This document shows positions 26,968 through 34,945 of a stretch of 64,000 nucleotides of DNA, in pieces (within the stretch, counting starts at the first letter, position 1; every line of letters starts with the position of its first letter). Source of the DNA: Flagellimonas pelagia (GTDB taxonomy: Bacteria > Bacteroidota > Bacteroidia > Flavobacteriales > Flavobacteriaceae). The position numbers and the translations under genes are program-made. The DNA is taken from contig NZ_QXFI01000033.1 of assembly GCF_003584135.1 (NCBI RefSeq), positions 248,001 through 312,000 of the forward strand. Direction: 5' to 3'. A model generated the notes under the pieces. It made no database searches, had not been told where the DNA came from, and saw only the letters and a list, made by a program, of their open reading frames with translations.

Positions 26968-28068
26968 CTATTCTTCAGCGATTGCGTTCCAAACTTTTAT
27001 CTTATCGGTAGCAGCTAGGCCCGATTTGACCTCTACAAATATCCCGTCGCTTACCCCCAATTCCACATCGCGACGTTCAAATTGTTGGTCGGCCGTTTCA
27101 ATCTCCACAAAAGGTTTTTTGGTATCCCCATCAAACTGCACCAAGGCTTCCTTAACGGCCAAAACACTATCGGCACGGGCCAGAATAATGGAGGCATTTG
27201 CGCTAAGTCCCGCACGGATAAAGGTGGTATCGCTTTTTTTCAACGACCCTTTGATCTCAAACTGGATAGCTCCATTTTCCTCTTTGCCTTTTGGAGCGAT
27301 ATAATCCAAGATGGCATCAAAGACCTTATCCTCTATGGCCCCTACGGTAATCTCCAAGGGAAGGTCTTCTTTGATCCTCCCTACTTCGGATTCGTCCACC
27401 TTACCTTCAAAGATCATTTTGTTCACATCGGCAATAGCGGCTATGGTGGTCCCTTCATTGAAATTGTTGCTCTCTATGACCTGGTTGCCCACTTCCACGG
27501 GCACCTCCAGCACCATTCCGCTCACAGTAGCCCTGATCATAGTATTGGCAGCATTGCTCAGTCCGCTGGTGGTTCCCGTTTTCACGATATCATATCGTTT
27601 ATTGGCGGCAGCATAGGCTTGTTTGGCCTGATCATAGGTTACCTGGGCGCGTTCCATATCGGTTTTGGAGATCACCCCTTTTCCGAACAGCGCAGTTTGC
27701 CGCTCCAGGTTCCGCATTTGATCGTCCAGATTGATTTTGGCTTCATCAATGGCATTTTTGGCATCGTTAAGCGCTGAAAGGTTAGGGACCACTTTGATCT
27801 TGGCCAACAGGTCGCCAGATTTTACAAAATCCCCTCCTTCAACGAATATTTCCTCTATCACCCCAGAAATGTTGGGTTTGATCAATACTTCTTCCAAAGG
27901 AAGAATACTGCCCGTGGCCACCGCTTTTTTAACAATGGTCTGTGTAGATGGTGTTTCGGTCTCATATATTACCGGATCTTCAGCGTTTTTCTGATAGAGA
28001 TAATACATGGAGCCACCGAACACGATTACGATGAGCAACAGGATGGCAATGGTTACCGACTTTTTCAT
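26968..28068 (-). CDS. Membrane-fusion (HlyD/MacA-type) periplasmic adaptor 1
   Basis: The 366-residue adaptor has an N-terminal membrane helix (about residues 6-26), lipoyl halves (ISGVIEEIFVEGGDFVKSGDLL and ATVSGMVLEVPVEVGNQV), a helical hairpin and a barrel, ending WNAIAEE. It resembles the second adaptor over its full length. It follows the first permease pair by 32 bases. The 108-base gap after it (26860-26967) is AT-rich and shows no clear promoter to me. Confidence 0.95.
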   Translation of the reverse strand: MKKSVTIAILLLIVIVFGGSMYYLYQKNAEDPVIYETETPSTQTIVKKAVATGSILPLEEVLIKPNISGVIEEIFVEGGDFVKSGDLLAKIKVVPNLSALNDAKNAIDEAKINLDDQMRNLERQTALFGKGVISKTDMERAQVTYDQAKQAYAAANKRYDIVKTGTTSGLSNAANTMIRATVSGMVLEVPVEVGNQVIESNNFNEGTTIAAIADVNKMIFEGKVDESEVGRIKEDLPLEITVGAIEDKVFDAILDYIAPKGKEENGAIQFEIKGSLKKSDTTFIRAGLSANASIILARADSVLAVKEALVQFDGDTKKPFVEIETADQQFERRDVELGVSDGIFVEVKSGLAATDKIKVWNAIAEE

Positions 28069-28100
28069 TTTTATATGCTATTATTTTGATTGATTTCTAT

Positions 28101-29357
28101 TTATTCTGTTCGTAATGCTTCAATGGGTCTCACCCGAATGGCACTTTGCGCCGGGATGAATCCGGCCAATAACCCAGAGACCATTAAAATGGTCAGTGCC
28201 CCGGTAACTACCCCAACACTAACACTTGGGCTCATGAACATATCCACCGGGCCCACACTATCCAAAAGGGAATTGATCCCGAAAATGACCAAGGATCCAA
28301 AAATGATACCCATCATTCCTGAAATCAGGGTCAAAAAGATGGATTCCATCAAAATCTGTTTTTTTATGGACCAAGGCTGTTCCCCAAGAGCCCTACGGAT
28401 TCCGATTTCCTTGGTGCGTTCTTTCACCACGATCAGCATGATATTACTGACCCCAATAATTCCGGAAAGCAACACCATGATCCCTACGATATAGGCTACC
28501 GCCTTCAATGCCCCGAATAGGCTTTCCACCCGGTTATATTGTTCGTACAGGTCAAAATAACCAACGGCCCGGGTATCTTCTGGATGCACTTTGTGCCTCT
28601 CTTTCATTACGCTCACAATCTTATCTTTCAACACGGAAATGGAACTGCCATCATTGGCGGTGATGGCCATCCAACCTACATCCTCGCCCCTATTAAAGGC
28701 TTGGGAAAACGAAGTGAAGGGCACAAAGATTTCCTTTTGGCCTTCTTCCCCTCCTCCACTATTGTTCTTTTTATAGGTACCGATTACCAGGAAATTCACT
28801 CCCTGAATTTTAATGTAGGTGCCCAGCGGATCTTCATCCTTATCATAAAGGTCGTTCCGAACGCCCAACCCGATAATGGCCACTTTTCTCTTCTCGTTGA
28901 TGTCGTTGTAGTTCAAGAACCTTCCCGAAGTAACCGCCATGGGATCTTGGTTGATGATTTCCGGATAATCGCCATACACATTGTAGGCTCCGGTCCGAAT
29001 ACCTCGCACCACATTATTGTTGCCCCCAAAACCGCCCAATTGGTTCCTTGGGGAAATAAACCGAAGGTTCGGCACATTGTCTCGAATGGCCTGTACATCA
29101 TTGATCTTAAACTCAAATCGTCTCCCCTGGGGCAACCCTTCATAGGCACGGGTAGTGGCACGCGTCCACATGAACATGGTATTGGTGGCAATATCACCAA
29201 AGTCTTTTTTAATTCCGTTTTCAAGTCCCTTTCCAGCAGCCAAGAGTACAATCAGGATAAAGATGCCCCAACAGACCCCAAAGGCCGTAAAAATGGTACG
29301 CCACACATTGCTTGTGAGGACTTCCAGAATTTCCCGCCATCTATCTCTATTGAACAT
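28101..29357 (-). CDS. MacB/FtsX-type ABC transporter permease, type II of first pair
   Basis: The 418-residue protein has one N-terminal helix, MacB_PCD domain, three C-terminal FtsX helices and KERTKEIGIRRALGE. It shares the YGDYPEI-N...GRFLN segment with the permease at 23677-24933, its probable duplicate. It lies 16 bases after its type I partner and 32 before the first adaptor. A Gly/Asn-rich loop (FGGNNN) near residue 110 and GGGEEG near 205 may be flexible insertions in the periplasmic domain. Confidence 0.94.
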   Translation of the reverse strand: MFNRDRWREILEVLTSNVWRTIFTAFGVCWGIFILIVLLAAGKGLENGIKKDFGDIATNTMFMWTRATTRAYEGLPQGRRFEFKINDVQAIRDNVPNLRFISPRNQLGGFGGNNNVVRGIRTGAYNVYGDYPEIINQDPMAVTSGRFLNYNDINEKRKVAIIGLGVRNDLYDKDEDPLGTYIKIQGVNFLVIGTYKKNNSGGGEEGQKEIFVPFTSFSQAFNRGEDVGWMAITANDGSSISVLKDKIVSVMKERHKVHPEDTRAVGYFDLYEQYNRVESLFGALKAVAYIVGIMVLLSGIIGVSNIMLIVVKERTKEIGIRRALGEQPWSIKKQILMESIFLTLISGMMGIIFGSLVIFGINSLLDSVGPVDMFMSPSVSVGVVTGALTILMVSGLLAGFIPAQSAIRVRPIEALRTE

Positions 29358-29373
29358 CTTGACTTACTTATAT

Positions 29374-30618
29374 TTATTCGTCCCGAAGGGATTCTATCAC
29401 TTTCACTTTTGCGGCCCGGTAGGCAGGGACAAATCCTGCCAGGGTTCCCGCAGCGATCAGTACGAGTACCGTGGAGAAGGCCACGTTGAAATTCACAGAA
29501 GGGTTCAACACATAATCCACCTCAATATTGGGTCCTACGAGTTCCAATAAGGCCATACTAAAGATCAGCCCGGCAAAACCCGAAATGGCCGTCACGAAAA
29601 TAGCTTCGTGCAGGATCATCCCGATAATGGACCAAGGTTTGGCCCCCAATGCCTTTCTAATCCCGATTTCACGGGTGCGCTCCTTCACCACGATCATCAT
29701 GATGTTACTAACACCTACCACCCCGGCAATGATGGTACAAATCCCCACAAACCAGAAAAAGAGCTTGATGTTGTTGGTGAGGCCATAGTATCTTTTTGCC
29801 TCTTCCATAGCGCTCCATACCTCCATGGCACTGGTATCGTCCGGAGCTACGGTATGCACCTGTTGCAGATATTCCCTAAGACCATTTTTAAAATCGATGG
29901 CCTGTGCCACTGCTTGATCGAAGTTTTCTACAGGGGGAAGGGTAAAGGACATGTTGTTCACCCGGTTGCCTCCATTAAAGGCCTTTTGTGCTGTGGTAAT
30001 AGGGATGTAAATGCGCTCTTCCTCACGATCTTCCATTTCTTTGTAAACGCCGATGACCTTGAAGGGTATTCCCGACACATCGATGAACTCCCCAATGGGC
30101 GTCTCCACTTCGTTGAAAACATCCTTTTTGATCTTATTGCCAATAATGGCCACCTTGCCTGCACTTGCTTCATCTTGGTAGTTGATGAACCGACCTTCTA
30201 TCATGGAGGCATTCTCTATAAACTGAAAATCGGCCGCCACTCCCTGAACGCTATAAATAAGGGCTTCCTTTCCATAGTTGACCGTAACCCCGCGCACAAA
30301 GGTGCGAGACGAACCATATTCAATATCACTTTTGAAGATGGCAGAGGCGTTATCGAAATTTTCATTGACCAGTTGAATGGGTCTTCCGGGATTGAGCCCT
30401 TTGTACTCTTTTGAGGTTACGCCTGGCCATACCCAAACACTGGTAGAGGCATCTTCCTTGAACTCCTGTTCAATGCCGTTGCGCATACCTTGCCCAAAAC
30501 CCAAAAGAATAACGAGTATGAAGATACCGGAGGCTACGGAAAGCCCGGTCAAAAAAGTACGGAGTTTGTTCTTTCGGATGGTGTCAAATATTTCTTGCCA
30601 CCGCTCAAGGTCGAACAT
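29374..30618 (-). CDS. MacB/FtsX-type ABC transporter permease, type I of first pair
   Basis: The 414-residue protein is the first gene of the efflux operon. It has an N-terminal helix (about residues 17-40), MacB_PCD domain, FtsX helices and KERTREIGIRKALGA. Its N-terminus and YSVQGV...EGRFINYQDE segment match the permease at 24936-26165. The 100 bases upstream (30619-30718) separate it from a different operon and should contain the promoter, though no full consensus is visible. Confidence 0.94.
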   Translation of the reverse strand: MFDLERWQEIFDTIRKNKLRTFLTGLSVASGIFILVILLGFGQGMRNGIEQEFKEDASTSVWVWPGVTSKEYKGLNPGRPIQLVNENFDNASAIFKSDIEYGSSRTFVRGVTVNYGKEALIYSVQGVAADFQFIENASMIEGRFINYQDEASAGKVAIIGNKIKKDVFNEVETPIGEFIDVSGIPFKVIGVYKEMEDREEERIYIPITTAQKAFNGGNRVNNMSFTLPPVENFDQAVAQAIDFKNGLREYLQQVHTVAPDDTSAMEVWSAMEEAKRYYGLTNNIKLFFWFVGICTIIAGVVGVSNIMMIVVKERTREIGIRKALGAKPWSIIGMILHEAIFVTAISGFAGLIFSMALLELVGPNIEVDYVLNPSVNFNVAFSTVLVLIAAGTLAGFVPAYRAAKVKVIESLRDE

Positions 30619-30718
30619 AGGTTAGCGATTTTGATTGATGAATACGCAAGCGTACATGTATTAGATGAAAAAAACCGCAAAATGTTACACCTAATGAGAA
30701 AAAAAATGGGTTTGGGGC

Positions 30719-30931
30719 CTATCCCCTCATTTTTCTGTAGATGAAATAGAACAGGGCGGCAATCAAAACATAGGGCACGGCCATTAAGTAAACTATCCCG
30801 TTATTGATTCCTTCAGCAGTGCCTCCATCCGCTTCGCTCTCCACTACTGCACGGCACATGGCACATTGAGCATCCATCACCGATGGAAACGCCAACAATA
30901 CAACAAAAACCAATAACAGTTTAACCTTCAT
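30719..30931 (-). CDS. Small CxxC membrane protein next to oxidase biogenesis genes
   Basis: The 70-residue protein has a cleavable-looking signal (MKVKLLLVFVVLLAF to MDAQ), then CAMC at about residues 23-26, a short polar segment, and one transmembrane helix (about 46-65) ending in a basic tail. The cysteine pair would sit at the periplasmic face. I do not recognise a named family. It lies six bases downstream of the DUF420 gene and is last in the SCO operon, which suggests copper or redox handling for cytochrome oxidase; that is inference from place and motif. Confidence 0.75.
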   Translation of the reverse strand: MKVKLLLVFVVLLAFPSVMDAQCAMCRAVVESEADGGTAEGINNGIVYLMAVPYVLIAALFYFIYRKMRG

Positions 30932-30937
30932 AATACA

Positions 30938-31474
30938 TCAATATTGATAGTAGGGAGAAATCATGATATAGACAACCACCCCAGTAACGGCAACATACAG
31001 CCAAATCGGGAATGTATATTTGGCCCAAAGCCTGTGGCTTTCAAAATCGTCCAAATATACCTTCGAGTATGTGATAAGCACTAAGGGAATAACGGAAATG
31101 GACAATACAATGTGCGTCAAAAGAATGAAATAATAAATATATTTCAAGAAACCTTCCCCTCCGTAAATAGTCGTCTCCGACGTCATGTGGTACGCCACGT
31201 ACATAATCAGGAACAAAGCCGACAAGACAATGTTGGTGGTCATCAACTTTTGGTGCAGGGACTGCCTTCCATTTTTAATGGCCACTACCGCAGCAACCAA
31301 CAATATGGCCGTAATTCCATTGATGGCCGCATATATGGGCGGTAGAAAAGATAAGGGTTTTGCATTGGGGATCTTATAACCGAACAGCAATGCCACAACC
31401 AAAGGTATCGCAATGGATATCACTGTTATCCATTTATTGAACCGTTTTTCCTTCAAAGAAATTTCCTCGGTCAT
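30938..31474 (-). CDS. DUF420 family membrane protein
   Basis: The 178-residue protein has five hydrophobic segments and conserved histidines (LHQKLM, VAYHMTS, LLTHIVLS, HRLWAKYTF) typical of DUF420, a family often beside SCO and heme-copper oxidase genes. It starts at an ATGA overlap with the SCO stop codon, so translation is coupled. A role in oxidase assembly or heme/copper supply is inferred from company and histidines, not known. Confidence 0.9.
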   Translation of the reverse strand: MTEEISLKEKRFNKWITVISIAIPLVVALLFGYKIPNAKPLSFLPPIYAAINGITAILLVAAVVAIKNGRQSLHQKLMTTNIVLSALFLIMYVAYHMTSETTIYGGEGFLKYIYYFILLTHIVLSISVIPLVLITYSKVYLDDFESHRLWAKYTFPIWLYVAVTGVVVYIMISPYYQY

Positions 31475-32214
31475 TCTGCCAATAATTTTTTAATGTCCTC
31501 TTTTAATATGGTAATCTGTTGGGTCTCACCCTCATCATTTACCCCTTGCTTTTCGGTAATGGTTCCCCTATAATAGATCAGTGGGTTACCGAACTCATCC
31601 TCACGGGAGCGAATATACCCATTTTTATCCACCAATGCGAACATCCCAGAATGTTCAAATCCTCCGGGGGCATCCCCATTTTCACTGGCGAAAATGTAAA
31701 ACCCTTCTTGGGCTAGATTGTATATGGCTTCTTGGTCACCGGTCATCAAATGCCAGTCCTTGTCGGTGATACCGTATTTTCTCATATACTTTTTAAGGAC
31801 CGAGGGAGTGTCATACCGTGGGTTTATGGTAAAAGAGGCCACCCCAAAATCATCATGGTCCTTGAAGGTTTTCTCAACTTCTACCAAGTTTTTGGTCATA
31901 ATGGGGCAAATGGTCGGGCAAGTAGTAAAGAAAAATTCCACCACATAGACTTTCCCTAAATAGTCCTTGTTGGTGATCATGACACTGTCTTGGTCCAAAA
32001 AGGAAAATTCGGGCACCTTTCGCCTTTTTCCCTCATTTACAATAAAGGCCAATGGCCTGTGCTGCATTCCCACGCTCATTCTGTCGTTCTCCACTATGGT
32101 ACCGCCCTTTATCCGTTTGGTGATTTCATGGACCGCAAAACTCCCGAAAATCAGGATGATTGCGGATACCCAAACGTAGGTGTATTTTTTCTTCTTATTT
32201 GCTCCTGTCGGCAT
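31471..32214 (-). CDS. SCO1/SenC family copper chaperone
   Basis: The 247-residue protein has an N-terminal membrane anchor (about residues 11-30) and a periplasmic thioredoxin fold with the copper motif CPTIC (Cys99, Cys103) and the third ligand His188 in FEHSG. SCO proteins deliver copper to the CuA site of oxidase subunit II, here probably CoxB at 56541-57599. It overlaps the upstream SCO-like paralogue by 20 bases and DUF420 downstream by four. All three ligands are present, so it should be active. Confidence 0.95.
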   Translation of the reverse strand: MPTGANKKKKYTYVWVSAIILIFGSFAVHEITKRIKGGTIVENDRMSVGMQHRPLAFIVNEGKRRKVPEFSFLDQDSVMITNKDYLGKVYVVEFFFTTCPTICPIMTKNLVEVEKTFKDHDDFGVASFTINPRYDTPSVLKKYMRKYGITDKDWHLMTGDQEAIYNLAQEGFYIFASENGDAPGGFEHSGMFALVDKNGYIRSREDEFGNPLIYYRGTITEKQGVNDEGETQQITILKEDIKKLLAE

Positions 32215-32827
32215 TGTTCTTTTTTAAAGCGAGGCGGTATTCTGCCAAGATGATCTTGACGTCGTCCACCATTTTATTGTTAAGCTCCGCTACGGAAGAC
32301 GTATCGAAACCAAATTTAACCCCTTCGTCCTCATCATCATTCCTTCCCCTTAGGCTCAAATCCTTATCGATGATGAACACATAAGGAGTGGAAAGGTCAC
32401 TGGCCAGTTCCACATCAGTTCCAAGCCCTTTGAAATAGGATTGTATCTCTGCTTCGGAACCAAAGGCAAAATGCCATTTGTCCACATCGGAAATTTCACC
32501 CAGTTCCTTTTTCAGTTCCTGCGCCTCGGTTTCACTTCCCTTGGGAACGACCATCACCACCTGAAAATCGTTGAACTCCCCAAAGCGTTTGTATATTTTT
32601 TGGTTCAGGTTGAAGGCATTCCCTTTCTTATCATCCAAATTGCTTCCCAAAAAACCCAATATGGTAATCTTGTCCTTCAGCTGCACCTGACTGTCCATTT
32701 CGGAAATATCAGGAATCTTTTCTTTCAGGACGGGCAGTTTTCCAAAGTGATTGATCCCCGATGCAAAGAATAGATAGGCCACTACCGGGAACACGAACAG
32801 AATAAATAAAACAACCTTTTTTTTCAT
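32195..32827 (-). CDS. Membrane-anchored SCO-like paralogue lacking copper ligands
   Basis: The 210-residue protein has an N-terminal hydrophobic anchor (about residues 4-23) and a thioredoxin-like domain. Pieces match the neighbouring SCO in order: VDKWHFAFGSEAEIQ against DKDWHLMTGDQEAIY, and VFIIDKDLSLRGR against FALVDKNGYIRSR. The CPTIC site is replaced by GSNLDDKKG and the SCO histidine by DLST; the whole protein has no cysteine. It cannot bind copper as SCO does. It is first in the operon and overlaps SCO by 20 bases, so it may be a scaffold or regulator. Confidence 0.75.
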   Translation of the reverse strand: MKKKVVLFILFVFPVVAYLFFASGINHFGKLPVLKEKIPDISEMDSQVQLKDKITILGFLGSNLDDKKGNAFNLNQKIYKRFGEFNDFQVVMVVPKGSETEAQELKKELGEISDVDKWHFAFGSEAEIQSYFKGLGTDVELASDLSTPYVFIIDKDLSLRGRNDDEDEGVKFGFDTSSVAELNNKMVDDVKIILAEYRLALKKNNADRSK

Positions 32828-32843
32828 GAAATCCTAAACCGTA

Positions 32844-32851
32844 CAAAAATA
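32844..32851 (-). promoter_or_regulatory. Candidate -7 box of the SCO operon
   Basis: TATTTTTG on the minus strand is a perfect TAnnTTTG box 16 bases before the ATG at 32827. It touches the T tract of the upstream terminator. No TTTG is seen at -33. Confidence 0.35.
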
Positions 32852-32853
32852 AA

Positions 32854-32879
32854 AAAAGACGGTTGGAAAACCGTCTTTT
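32854..32879 (-). terminator. Terminator after oxidase subunit IV gene
   Basis: A perfect 11-bp stem AAAAGACGGTT/AACCGTCTTTT with a 4-base loop, followed on the minus strand by T residues. It separates the subunit III/IV operon from the SCO operon. Confidence 0.88.
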
Positions 32880-32897
32880 ATTGCTGTTAATACTTTC

Positions 32898-33281
32898 TTA
32901 GAAGTTCCAAGTGAGGAATCCGTCCTTGTATACATTGTAGATATAATCCGCTTCGAAAAGCAAGATAAAGATCAAATAGCATATCAAGAAAACAGGTGTC
33001 CAAACGATAACCCTTCTCAAGGAATTCTTTTCATCACGCAAATGCATAAAGTCCCAAGCAATATAATAGGCCTTTACCAAGGTAAGGATGATGAAGATCC
33101 AGTTCAGTACTTTCATTCCCAAAATATGGCTATGGGTCAATGCCCTTGGCTTGGTGATACCCAAGGCTACCTCAACAGTGGTCACAATGGAAAGGAATAT
33201 CAATACGCCCCATATTTTTTGGGTGTTCGACTTAAATTTTAAAAGTCCTCTAAAAATTTCGAGTTTATGATCGTGTGCCAT
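32898..33281 (-). CDS. Cytochrome c oxidase subunit IV family protein
   Basis: The 127-residue protein has three transmembrane helices (about residues 22-42, 56-76, 93-115) and the pattern of bacterial subunit IV proteins (VLNWIFIILTLVKAYYIAWDFMHL). These small subunits stabilise heme-copper oxidases. It follows the subunit III gene by 14 bases and ends in a strong terminator. Confidence 0.88.
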   Translation of the reverse strand: MAHDHKLEIFRGLLKFKSNTQKIWGVLIFLSIVTTVEVALGITKPRALTHSHILGMKVLNWIFIILTLVKAYYIAWDFMHLRDEKNSLRRVIVWTPVFLICYLIFILLFEADYIYNVYKDGFLTWNF

Positions 33282-33295
33282 GAATAATCAATGTT

Positions 33296-34270
33296 TTAAA
33301 CCAAGTAAAAGAATGTAAATACGAATACCCAAACCAAATCCACAAAGTGCCAGTAAAGACCAACTTTCTCTACCATTTCATAATGCCCTCTGCGCTCATA
33401 GGTTCCCAAAATCACATTGAAGAAAATAATGATATTGATGATAACTCCTGAGAATACGTGGAATCCGTGGAATCCTGTGATAAAGAAAAAGAAGTCGGCA
33501 AACAATCGGTGACCGTATTCGTTGTGGATGAGGTTTGCTCCTTCCACTACCTGAACGGCATGGGAAAGTTGTGTCAGCGATTGTGCCCTATCCAGAACGG
33601 TCTTGTGCCCTTCTTCGTTCAATTGTTCGGTTCTGATAACGATGTTCGGGTTTGCTTTGAAACCTTCAACAACCTCGTTCAAGGAGAAAGACGTTTTGTA
33701 CCCTTCACTAACAAACCAAATCCCATCATTCTTTTCATGTTTTACCCTTTCTTCCGGCAACGTCTTGGCGAAATCGGCCAAAGATAACCTTGCCCCACTT
33801 TCGGCATCCACAAATTGTAGGATCTTTCCAGCCTTGGTCTCTACGGCACCATGGTCTCCCCTGATAAAAGTTGACCATTCCCATGCTTGGGACCCAACGA
33901 AGATAAGACCACCGATAATGGTAAGGAACATATAGAGGATGACCCTGTTCTGTTTCATCTTGTGCCCAGCGTCCACAGCCAATACCATGGTTACGGAAGA
34001 CATGATCAGAATAAAGGTCATAAAGGCCACATAGTACATCGGAAAGTTACCGTGGAAAAAGGGCACGTGCGTGAACACCTCATCGGCAATAGGCCAAAGT
34101 TCAATGAACTTGAACCTTGAAAAGCCATATGCCACCAAAAATCCAGAAAAGGTAAGTGCATCAGACATGATAAAGAACCACATCATCATTTTTCCATAGC
34201 TAGCGCCCAGAGGTTGATTACCACCTCCCCAAACGCTGTCTTCAGTACCGGTTGTTACCGTTGCATCCAT
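33296..34270 (-). CDS. Cytochrome c oxidase subunit III with a large soluble insertion
   Basis: The 324-residue protein contains subunit III helices: MMMWFFIMSDALTFSGF near the start and ITGFHGFHVFSG...VGLYWHFVDLVWVFVFTFFYL at the end. Between helix 4 (QAWEWSTFI) and the last helices is an insertion of about 105 hydrophilic residues (about 138-243) not present in the compact neighbour at 34363-34944. The protein belongs to the aa3-type oxidase, helping proton uptake and stability. It has its own candidate promoter and starts the subunit III-IV operon. Confidence 0.92.
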   Translation of the reverse strand: MDATVTTGTEDSVWGGGNQPLGASYGKMMMWFFIMSDALTFSGFLVAYGFSRFKFIELWPIADEVFTHVPFFHGNFPMYYVAFMTFILIMSSVTMVLAVDAGHKMKQNRVILYMFLTIIGGLIFVGSQAWEWSTFIRGDHGAVETKAGKILQFVDAESGARLSLADFAKTLPEERVKHEKNDGIWFVSEGYKTSFSLNEVVEGFKANPNIVIRTEQLNEEGHKTVLDRAQSLTQLSHAVQVVEGANLIHNEYGHRLFADFFFFITGFHGFHVFSGVIINIIIFFNVILGTYERRGHYEMVEKVGLYWHFVDLVWVFVFTFFYLV

Positions 34271-34298
34271 ATAAAAGGTCGTTTTATTAAAACTTTCA

Positions 34299-34330
34299 CA
34301 AATTTACACCTTTTGACGTATTCGAAAAGA
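34299..34330 (-). promoter_or_regulatory. Candidate promoter of the subunit III-IV operon
   Basis: On the minus strand TAAATTTG (34299-34306) is a perfect -7 box; the -33 position reads TCTT with a 20-base spacer, only partly matching TTTG. The ATG is 28 bases downstream. Confidence 0.5.
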
Positions 34331-34362
34331 TAAAGTTGAAGTAAAACTACTCCAACCTAAAT

Positions 34363-34944
34363 TTATTTCATGAAATACATGAACACAATCAAATACACCC
34401 AAATAAAATCCAAAAAGTGCCAAAACGTGGCACCCAATTCCATCCCCAACATTTTCTGGGCCGTATATTTTCCCCTCAACTGTTGCACCATCACTACCAA
34501 AAGGGTGATCAAACCCGCTACAACGTGGGCAATGTGAACGGCTGCAAGCAAAAACACATAGGACATTTTGATATTACTGGTCGGTCCTGTAAAGTAATAT
34601 CCGTTCTCCAACATTTGGGAAAAACCCATAAACTGCAACACAATGAAGGTGATACCCAATACCAAAGTAGTCACCAGAAAAACAGTCGCTTGCTTCTGGT
34701 TGCTTTTTTTAACGGCCCTCCTGGCCAATATATAGGTAATACTGCTCAAAATGATGATTGCCGTACTCACGAAAAAAGCCTGCGGGAGTTCCAGATCACT
34801 GATCCAATCATCGCGCTTACTGCTCACGATATAGGCACTGGTCCAACCGGCAAAGCCCATGGTCAAACTCACAATTCCGAACCAGAGCATCATCTTTTTT
34901 GCCCTGATTACTTTCTCTTCTTCTGTTCCTTGGGTCAAATCCAT
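34363..34944 (-). CDS. Cytochrome c oxidase subunit III family protein (compact form)
   Basis: The 193-residue, five-helix protein starts at ATG 34944 (MDLTQGTEEEK); the longer frame would need a TTG and overlap ctaB. It carries the family segments MMLWFGIVSLTMGFAGW and AHVVAGLITLL...FWHFLDFIWVYLIVFMYF. It is one base after the heme O synthase gene, so probably co-transcribed with it. Having two subunit III genes of different size side by side is common in this group; they may act in one complex or in alternative ones. Confidence 0.92.
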   Translation of the reverse strand: MDLTQGTEEEKVIRAKKMMLWFGIVSLTMGFAGWTSAYIVSSKRDDWISDLELPQAFFVSTAIIILSSITYILARRAVKKSNQKQATVFLVTTLVLGITFIVLQFMGFSQMLENGYYFTGPTSNIKMSYVFLLAAVHIAHVVAGLITLLVVMVQQLRGKYTAQKMLGMELGATFWHFLDFIWVYLIVFMYFMK

Positions 34945-34945
34945 A

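Noticed and set aside
28539..29489. 316-codon plus-strand frame opposite a permease gene
   Set aside because: Antisense shadow; the minus-strand frame has clear MacB/FtsX features.
30619..30718. Promoter of the efflux operon
   Set aside because: I searched for TTTG and TAnnTTTG boxes here and found no pair at proper spacing, so none is listed.
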